A stretch of DNA of 25,355 bases from Rhodobacteraceae bacterium UBA3069 (GTDB lineage: Bacteria > Pseudomonadota > Alphaproteobacteria > Rhodobacterales > Rhodobacteraceae). Location: positions 1 to 25,355 of the forward strand of contig DFBX01000038.1 in the NCBI GenBank assembly GCA_002366795.1, given 5' to 3'. Positions 19,996 through 25,355 of the stretch are shown in pieces. Position 1 is the stretch's first letter; the number at the start of each line of letters is the position of its first letter. The translations under genes and the position numbers were made by a program. The notes beneath the pieces are model-generated. The model did not search any database. It was not told the origin of the DNA and saw only the letters and a list, made by a program, of their open reading frames with translations.

Positions 19996-20017
19996 CCTTG
20001 GAAACGCGTTTCCAAGG
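19996..20017. promoter_or_regulatory. Perfect 22-bp palindrome upstream of rplK
   Basis: The half-site CCTTGGAAACG is followed directly by its exact reverse complement. It ends 22 bp before the rplK start codon. As RNA it would fold into a 9-bp hairpin beside the ribosome binding site; as DNA it would be an ideal dimer-binding operator. The centre is GC (ACGCGT), unlike LacI-family operators, which have CG at the centre. It may instead be part of an L1 or L11 feedback site. Confidence 0.55.
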
Positions 20018-20099
20018 GTCCGTGTTGTGTGGTCCGGTCCGGATGCCGCGGCACCCTCGCCTCCCACGGCGGAATCACCCCTTCCGAGGCAACCCGCGC

Positions 20100-20128
20100 C
20101 ACATACAGCACGACCGCCCCATTGGCAA
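20100..20128 (-). promoter_or_regulatory. Weak candidate promoter for rplK-rplA
   Basis: TTGCCA (20128-20123) and TATGTG (20105-20100) are spaced by 17 bp on the minus strand. The match is modest, but a promoter is expected because a strong terminator follows nusG. Confidence 0.28.
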
Positions 20129-20272
20129 GGGAACAAAGCCTGGCCAAGACCGGCACCTCTGATACGCTGGTCCCGACAGCCGAGGAAATGCAGATGAACA
20201 GAATTTCAACCGTAGACGGGTCCGCCCGCCGAACAGCGGCCCAGTTTTCCGCAACTCCATAAACGGGCAGAT

Positions 20273-20291
20273 TTCGAACGATACGTTCGAA
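20273..20291. promoter_or_regulatory. Perfect inverted repeat in the nusG-rplK gap
   Basis: TTCGAACG and CGTTCGAA flank ATA (19 bp). It ends 6 bp before a plus-strand ATG at 20298, so it could be an operator for that small frame or for the rplK unit. No regulator can be named. Confidence 0.4.
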
Positions 20292-20297
20292 GACAAC

Positions 20298-20699
20298 ATG
20301 ACCGCCACATCGGACCCGGCAATTGCCGCGGTATGGGGCACGGCCTGGCTTTTTTACGACGACCTCCATGAACACAAGCTGACCGGCGAACATACCTGCC
20401 CTCGGATCAGAAATGCGCCTGTGTCCGCTGGCTGCTGTTCCTGCACAGTGATCTGGAATACCTCTGGCCTGATATTCGACACTGCGGGGGTCGACCCTGC
20501 CCCCCCCGAATCCAGCCGAACCGTTTTTCGGCGTTCTCTGCAACACGCCACTTTGCAAAGTATTCTATCCCCGCAGCAGGCTGACGGTTTTCTGAAAGCA
20601 GGCCACTACAAGGTATGGCCGTTCATCTCTGTTGCGGATTACAAGGCGGCCCTCCGCAGGCCAAGGCTCCTTTCGGGGCGCAGGCATTCTCACGCCTGA
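20298..20699 (+). pseudogene. Possible eroded small gene in the nusG-rplK gap
   Basis: One plus frame is open for 133 codons, but the protein-like parts move between frames. They are AAVWGTAWLFYDDLHEHKL in the first frame, then VRWLLFLHSDLEYLWPDI in another (about 20415-20470), then KVWPFISVADYKAALRRP back in the first (about 20610-20665). This fits an old gene with a lost base near 20390 and a gained base, perhaps in the eight-C run near 20500-20507. I recognise no family. The ribosome binding site is poor. The rest of 19975-20725 holds only the palindromes and a weak promoter. Confidence 0.38.
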
Positions 20700-20725
20700 A
20701 ACATAGCTGCAAAAACGCCCCAAAA

Positions 20726-20754
20726 GAAAAAGCCGGGCGATTTGCCCGGCTTTC
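20726..20754 (-). terminator. Intrinsic terminator after nusG
   Basis: AAAGCCGGGC pairs with GCCCGGCTTT around a short AAATC-type loop, followed by TTTTTC. It begins about 24 nt after the nusG stop codon. It ends the secE-nusG unit, so rplK is not simply read through from nusG. Confidence 0.92.
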
Positions 20755-20777
20755 AGAATATCAGTTTGGCGCGAGGC

Positions 20778-21311
20778 TTAGCCCTGCTTGGTCACTTGGG
20801 TGAATTCCAGTTCCACCGGCGTTTCGCGACCAAAAATGGACACGGCCACCTTCAGGCGCTGGTTGTCCTCGTCCACGTCCTCGATCATGCCGTCGAAATC
20901 TTCGAACGGGCCGTCGTTGACCTTGACCTTCTCGCCGATCTCGAAATGGATCAGGGTGCGCGGGCTTTCCTCGCCTTCCTGAACACGATTCAGGATCTGG
21001 TTCACCTCGGCATCGCGCATCGGCATCGGGCGGCCTTGCGGGCCCAGGAAACCGGTGACGCGGTTGATCGAGTTGATCAGGTGATAACCCTGGTCCGACA
21101 TCTCCATCCGCACCAGCACGTACCCGGGCATGAAGCGGCGTTCGGTCGGAACCTTCTTGCCGCGACGGATCTCGATCACCTCTTCGGTGGGAACCAGCAC
21201 TTCTTCGATCTGGTCCTCAAGACCCTGCTCAATGACCGATTGTCTGATTTGCTCGGCGATCTTCTTTTCGAAGTTCGAAAGAACGCTCACCGAATACCAA
21301 CGCTTCGCCAT
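20778..21311 (-). CDS. nusG: Transcription termination/antitermination factor NusG
   Basis: A 177-residue NusG that binds RNA polymerase, reduces pausing and links it to Rho or the ribosome. The start MAKRWYSVSVLSNFEKK is the standard N-terminus. The NGN domain (about 1-115) contains RRFMPGYVLVRMEM. The KOW domain (about 126-175) contains VNDGPFEDFDG and VSIFGRETPVELEF. The gene is downstream of secE by 195 bp, longer than usual, with a hairpin in between. A strong terminator follows. Confidence 0.99.
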   Translation of the reverse strand: MAKRWYSVSVLSNFEKKIAEQIRQSVIEQGLEDQIEEVLVPTEEVIEIRRGKKVPTERRFMPGYVLVRMEMSDQGYHLINSINRVTGFLGPQGRPMPMRDAEVNQILNRVQEGEESPRTLIHFEIGEKVKVNDGPFEDFDGMIEDVDEDNQRLKVAVSIFGRETPVELEFTQVTKQG

Positions 21312-21395
21312 CTTGCCTTAGTCCTTCGCATCACCACGCCACGGCGCGGGGTTTTTCCAGTCAAAACAGAGGGTTCCCCCACCCGTTTCCCAAAC

Positions 21396-21428
21396 AAAAA
21401 ATCGGCGCGCAACCGAATCGCGCACGCC
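21396..21428 (-). terminator. Possible terminator or attenuator between secE and nusG
   Basis: In transcript sense GGCGTGCG can pair with TGCGCGCC (two G-U pairs) around a 9-nt loop, followed after GA by six T. It is weaker than the other terminators and lies inside what is normally one operon, so it may only attenuate nusG. Confidence 0.45.
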
Positions 21429-21506
21429 AGAATTTGGTGTAGCCCGCCGGATACCCTGCCCGCCCCACGATTTCAAGGGCGCGCGGGCGTGGCGGGCTGG
21501 CGCGCC

Positions 21507-21707
21507 TTAGCCGCCGACGTAGGCCAGCAGGCCCTGCAAGCCAGTGCGGATAATGATATCCACAACGCTAAAGAAAACCGCGGTCAGCGCGGCCAGAATG
21601 AAAACCATCACGGTGGTCAGCAACACTTCGCGGCGGGTGGGCCATGCCACCTTTGCGACTTCCGAGCGGACCTCGCGGATGAAGGAAACGGGGTTCGAGC
21701 TTGCCAT
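21507..21707 (-). CDS. secE: Preprotein translocase subunit SecE
   Basis: A 66-residue single-span SecE, the short form usual in alphaproteobacteria. It stabilises SecY in the protein-export channel. The conserved amphipathic helix FIREVRSEVAKVAWPTRREV precedes the membrane helix (about 30-55). ATG 21707 is preferred over an in-frame GTG two codons upstream because AGGAAG is better spaced for it. The place directly after tRNA-Trp and before nusG is the classical order. Confidence 0.97.
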   Translation of the reverse strand: MASSNPVSFIREVRSEVAKVAWPTRREVLLTTVMVFILAALTAVFFSVVDIIIRTGLQGLLAYVGG

Positions 21708-21827
21708 GGGCACATCTTCCTGTCTGGATCAGCGCCTCACATACGCGGCAAGGCGCGCGATTTCAAGGCGCAATCCTGTTGCGCGCCAAAGGCGCAGTCG
21801 TCTTGCAATACGGGCTGGCTTGGTCGG

Positions 21828-21903
21828 TGGCAGGGGCAGCAGGGTTCGAACCCGCGACCTACGGTTTTGGAGACCGTCGCTCTACCAGCTGAGCTATACC
21901 CCT
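21828..21903 (-). tRNA. tRNA-Trp (anticodon CCA)
   Basis: A 76-nt cloverleaf including an encoded CCA end. The acceptor arms AGGGGTA/TGCCCCT pair; the D-arm GCTC...GAGC, the anticodon stem ACGGT/ACCGT with loop CTCCAAA (anticodon CCA), and the T-arm GCGGG-TTCGAAC-CCTGC all close. It lies between the transporter genes and secE, the conserved position of trpT in this cluster. Confidence 0.97.
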
Positions 21904-22204
21904 AGGACCGGTGCCTCAAGTAGCGGGGGTGCAGAACGATTTCAAGAGCGATTTTCCCTTTCCGCAAGGTTTCCGTGGCCCGGCATGCGGCAGGACGCCT
22001 CCGGCGGGAGTATTTCAGGCAAAATGAAAGGGGCAAAGGCGCGTGGCAGCCGAGCGCAGCGAGGCCACGCCCAACGCCGAATGTTGCCGCGCCAGCGGCG
22101 GCTTGAGGGGACGGGAGCGCCCCGTTTTCATTTGGCGGGCATGGTCCGACCGCGCAGTTCAAATCGGAGTTTCGACGGTCAATACCGGCCGTCCATAGCC
22201 GCCG
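21904..22204. other. Repeat-rich spacer between the CorA-like gene and tRNA-Trp
   Basis: About 300 bp with no gene. It contains CGCCTCCGGCGGGAGTATTT (near 22000) and a hairpin-forming CGTGGC...GCCACG unit around GCCGAGCGCAGCGAG (22041-22069). From memory, both resemble sequences that recur between genes in roseobacter genomes, but I could not count copies. A tRNA/secE promoter is expected here, but no convincing box is seen. Confidence 0.5.
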
Positions 22205-23194
22205 TCACATCCAGCGCATCCGCCGCAGCAGGACGATCTGCACCGCCAGGATGGCCAGCAAGGCAGCACAGAAGATGTAGAACGCCATCGGCTCTTCAGC
22301 ACCCGGCATTCCGCCCACATTCACCCCGAACAGCCCGGTCAGCACGCCCAGCGGCAGGAACAGCACCGACACGATGGAAATAAGGTACATATTGCGGTTC
22401 AGCCGGTCCGACAGCTGCCCCGAGATTTCCTCGCGCAGAACGGTCAGCCGTTCACGCATGGCATCCAGATCCTCGACCAGGCGGGTGAACCGGTCGTGCC
22501 CTTCCTCCAGTCGGCGCTGGTCCAGCGCGTCGAACCAGTTCAGACCCGAATTTTCCAGTTCGGACAGGGCGTCGCGCTGCGGGGCCGCATAGCGGCGCAG
22601 CCCGATCACCGTCTGGCGCAGGTCCAGAATATGCTGGCGGCGGCGTTCGGTATCCTCGGCCGTAACGGGAGTGGCGCTCAGGATATCCACCTCCAGCTGT
22701 TCAAGGCTTCGGTCGATCTCGCCCACGGCCTCTTCGATCCGGTAAAGCAGCCGTTCGGACATCAGACCGATAAAGGCGGCGGGGTCGTCCGGCCCCTTGT
22801 TCGCGCTCAGCGCTTGGTCCACATCCTCGACCGCGCGCAGGCGGCGGCGCGACAGCGACACGATCCGGTGCGCATCGGCATAGATCCGGACCGAGACCAT
22901 GTCTTCACGCTCAGCCCCTTCGTTCAGGTTCACACCGCGCAGGATCGCCAGCACACCGTCGTCCAGCACCGTGGCGCGGGGGCGGGTTTCCTCGGCCAGC
23001 AGCGCGCTGATCGCGTGTGGATCAAGATAGGACAGGTTCGCCTCGATCCATTCGCGGGCTTGCGGATGGGTGCCATCCAGATGCACCCAGGCCAAGGTAT
23101 CGGCGCGCAACAGGTCTATCGCCTCGGCCTCGGTCAGCTGGCGGCGGCGGTCATCCCCTTGCAAGGTGTGGGCATATTTGATCGGGCTTGTCAT
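22205..23194 (-). CDS. CorA/ZntB-family divalent metal transporter
   Basis: A 329-residue protein of the CorA superfamily: a large cytoplasmic N-terminal domain, a long coiled-coil stalk (about 160-265), and two C-terminal membrane helices (about 270-289 and 304-323). The pore signature after the first helix is GVN, followed by GGMPG, instead of the GMN of magnesium channels. This is the form seen in ZntB-like zinc transporters. The metal is therefore not certain; zinc uptake or export is more likely than magnesium. It begins 38 bp after the acyltransferase pseudogene and is probably in the same transcript. No strong ribosome binding site precedes the ATG. Confidence 0.9.
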   Translation of the reverse strand: MTSPIKYAHTLQGDDRRRQLTEAEAIDLLRADTLAWVHLDGTHPQAREWIEANLSYLDPHAISALLAEETRPRATVLDDGVLAILRGVNLNEGAEREDMVSVRIYADAHRIVSLSRRRLRAVEDVDQALSANKGPDDPAAFIGLMSERLLYRIEEAVGEIDRSLEQLEVDILSATPVTAEDTERRRQHILDLRQTVIGLRRYAAPQRDALSELENSGLNWFDALDQRRLEEGHDRFTRLVEDLDAMRERLTVLREEISGQLSDRLNRNMYLISIVSVLFLPLGVLTGLFGVNVGGMPGAEEPMAFYIFCAALLAILAVQIVLLRRMRWM

Positions 23195-23232
23195 GGCGCG
23201 ACGGTAGGATGCGGCGCGCGCTTCGGCAAGTG

Positions 23233-23870
23233 TCAGTCATCGCCCAAGGTGTGTAACCGGGCCACGTCGTTCGATGCCAAAGCCGGCTGAATATCCCTGA
23301 TCCGTTCGGGCGGCATGCCCCACCACGACATATCCAGAAGCGCGGCGATGGTTTCGGGGTCGAACACATCCGCACCACCCGCGCAGGATTGCCCGCCACA
23401 ACGGCATAGTCGGGCTCATCGCGGGCCACCACGGCCCCTGCCCCGACGATCACGCCATGACCCAGCGTGAATCCTGGCAGGACCATCGCGTTATGTCCGA
23501 TATGGGTATCGCTCCCCTTGGCGAATTCCTCGGCAAAAATCTGCTTCGACGCGCGGTCGAACACGGCAAAAGGATAGGCGGTTAACCAACCCTTCGGATG
23601 ATTGGCCGAGGCGGTGATGAACCGCGTCCCATGGGCGAATTGACAGAACTTGCCGATGCGAAGCCGTTCGGGCGCGCCGGGATGCAGGTAAGGTGCGATC
23701 CGGGCCGAGCAATCCGCCATGGGTTCGAAATCGTTGTAATAAGTGAAGTCCCCGACCGAGATATTCAGGTGATCGATCACTTGCTTCGGGTAGGCCGTGT
23801 TGGGATAGGTGCTGCCATCGGGCAGGACGATGGGGTGACGCGCGGCGGCGTCAAGATATGGAACAGCCAC
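23233..23870 (-). pseudogene. Hexapeptide xenobiotic acetyltransferase (Vat/CAT-like), frameshifted
   Basis: A left-handed beta-helix acetyltransferase of the Vat/xenobiotic type. It has VGDFTYYNDF, IGKFCQFAHG, the expected catalytic histidine in SANHPKG (about residue 91), and hexapeptide turns such as IGHNAMVLPG. The C-terminal part, SWWGMPPERIRDIQPAL, continues in another frame after a single missing base near 23361-23369. With one base restored the gene is 212 residues and ends at TGA 23233. In the unshifted frame it reads on into the CorA gene, to 23151. GTG 23870 is preferred because AGGA precedes it by 7 nt and it gives the family start VPYLDAAARHP. The active-site half is intact; the C-terminal helix is lost. 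Real substrate unknown. Confidence 0.78.
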
Positions 23871-24030
23871 GCTGAAATCCTTGTCTGCTGTGCAGGAAAT
23901 GCAGGTGCAATCAGGGGTGTTCAGGCATGATCCACGGTGACCTCCATCGGATTGCCACGAGCACAATACCATACACCGGCAGGAACCGGAATGCGGATTG
24001 CCGCACCCGCTGCACCCCTTACCACCAAGC

Positions 24031-24059
24031 AAAAAGGGCCGCCCTTGGGCAGCCCTTTT
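24031..24059 (-). terminator. Intrinsic terminator of tuf
   Basis: AAAGGGCTGCC pairs with GGCGGCCCTTT over 11 bp (one G-U pair) around CAAG, followed by five T. It lies about 120 nt after the tuf stop. In between are the EF-Tu tail remnant and other hairpins. It separates tuf from the acyltransferase gene. I see no gene or clear promoter in 23871-24030. Confidence 0.9.
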
Positions 24060-24105
24060 CCATTCACTCTTCGGTCGCGCGTTCGGGCTTATGCCCGAGC
24101 CACGC

Positions 24106-24132
24106 TTACTCGATGATCTTCGACACGACGCT
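24106..24132 (-). pseudogene. Remnant of a second EF-Tu C-terminus
   Basis: On the minus strand these codons read S-VVSKIIE-stop (TAA). The last seven residues are the same as those of the intact tuf that ends 48 bp upstream, but the codons differ at 8 of 24 bases, including TAA for TGA. This looks like the original tail of a tuf gene left behind when the body was replaced by another copy or interrupted by a short element. It has no start and is not a gene on its own. Confidence 0.65.
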
Positions 24133-24136
24133 CTCG

Positions 24137-24161
24137 GGAGGTTTCGCAAAGCGAAACCCCC
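24137..24161. repeat. Perfect-loop palindrome between the two tuf tails
   Basis: In transcript sense GGGGGTTTCGC pairs with GCGAAACCTCC (one G-U pair) around TTT. It sits exactly in the segment separating the intact tuf stop from the EF-Tu tail remnant, and may be a small palindromic element or its footprint. No second copy is seen in this window. Confidence 0.65.
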
Positions 24162-24179
24162 TGTCGCGTGTCAGCAAAA

Positions 24180-25355
<1,176 letters not shown>

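Noticed and set aside
20273..20291. SOS (LexA) box.
   Set aside because: It resembles the Gram-positive CGAAC-GTTCG form but with 5 instead of 4 central bases, and alphaproteobacterial LexA sites are GAAC/GTTC direct repeats.
19947..20558. A 203-codon minus-strand frame running into rplK.
   Set aside because: It overlaps the rplK start in another frame, has poor protein character and has no support for translation.
24031..24130. The EF-Tu tail remnant as a small functional ORF.
   Set aside because: It has no start codon or ribosome binding site and is followed directly by the tuf 3' region.

Overview
The window is chromosomal DNA from a high-GC alphaproteobacterium, most likely a member of the Rhodobacteraceae (roseobacter group). 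I infer this from gene order, from remembered features of the RpoB, RpoC, EF-G and EF-Tu sequences, and from the style of the accessory genes; I ran no database search. It is the translation/transcription super-cluster, read almost entirely on the minus strand. The window starts and ends on the first codon of two separate tuf (EF-Tu) genes, so the two same-orientation copies bracket it.

Read in the direction of transcription (right to left): tuf (24180-25355) with a terminator; a frameshifted hexapeptide acyltransferase and a CorA/ZntB-type transporter (22205-23870); tRNA-Trp(CCA), secE and nusG with a terminator (20726-21903); an approx. 800-bp gap with eroded-looking coding traces; rplK-rplA with a terminator (18795-19974); a 3.5-kb inserted block with two damaged RTX-type genes pointing away from each other (15280-18745); rplJ-rplL-rpoB-rpoC with a terminator (5303-14996); a glycosyltransferase plus an EamA transporter (3480-5222); then the str operon rpsL-rpsG-fusA-tuf (1-3364), which has a textbook promoter and a long structured leader.

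The core genes are intact and collinear with the usual bacterial order tuf-trpT-secE-nusG-rplKAJL-rpoBC and rpsL-rpsG-fusA-tuf. The accessory genes lie exactly at the joints between transcription units. Three of them carry reading-frame lesions (RTX protein, SGNH-RTX esterase, acyltransferase), whereas about 17 kb of core coding sequence carries none. Real decay is therefore more likely than poor sequence, although most lesions sit in or near short G/C runs and need read-level confirmation.

I see no CRISPR array, insertion sequence, prophage or defence system. The most unusual points are: the 3' end of tuf, where a 13-bp inverted repeat crosses the stop codon and a second, synonymously recoded EF-Tu tail lies downstream; the secreted-protein block splitting the L11/L1 and L10/L12 genes; an attenuator-like hairpin in the rpsL leader; and perfect palindromes just upstream of rpsL and rplK.
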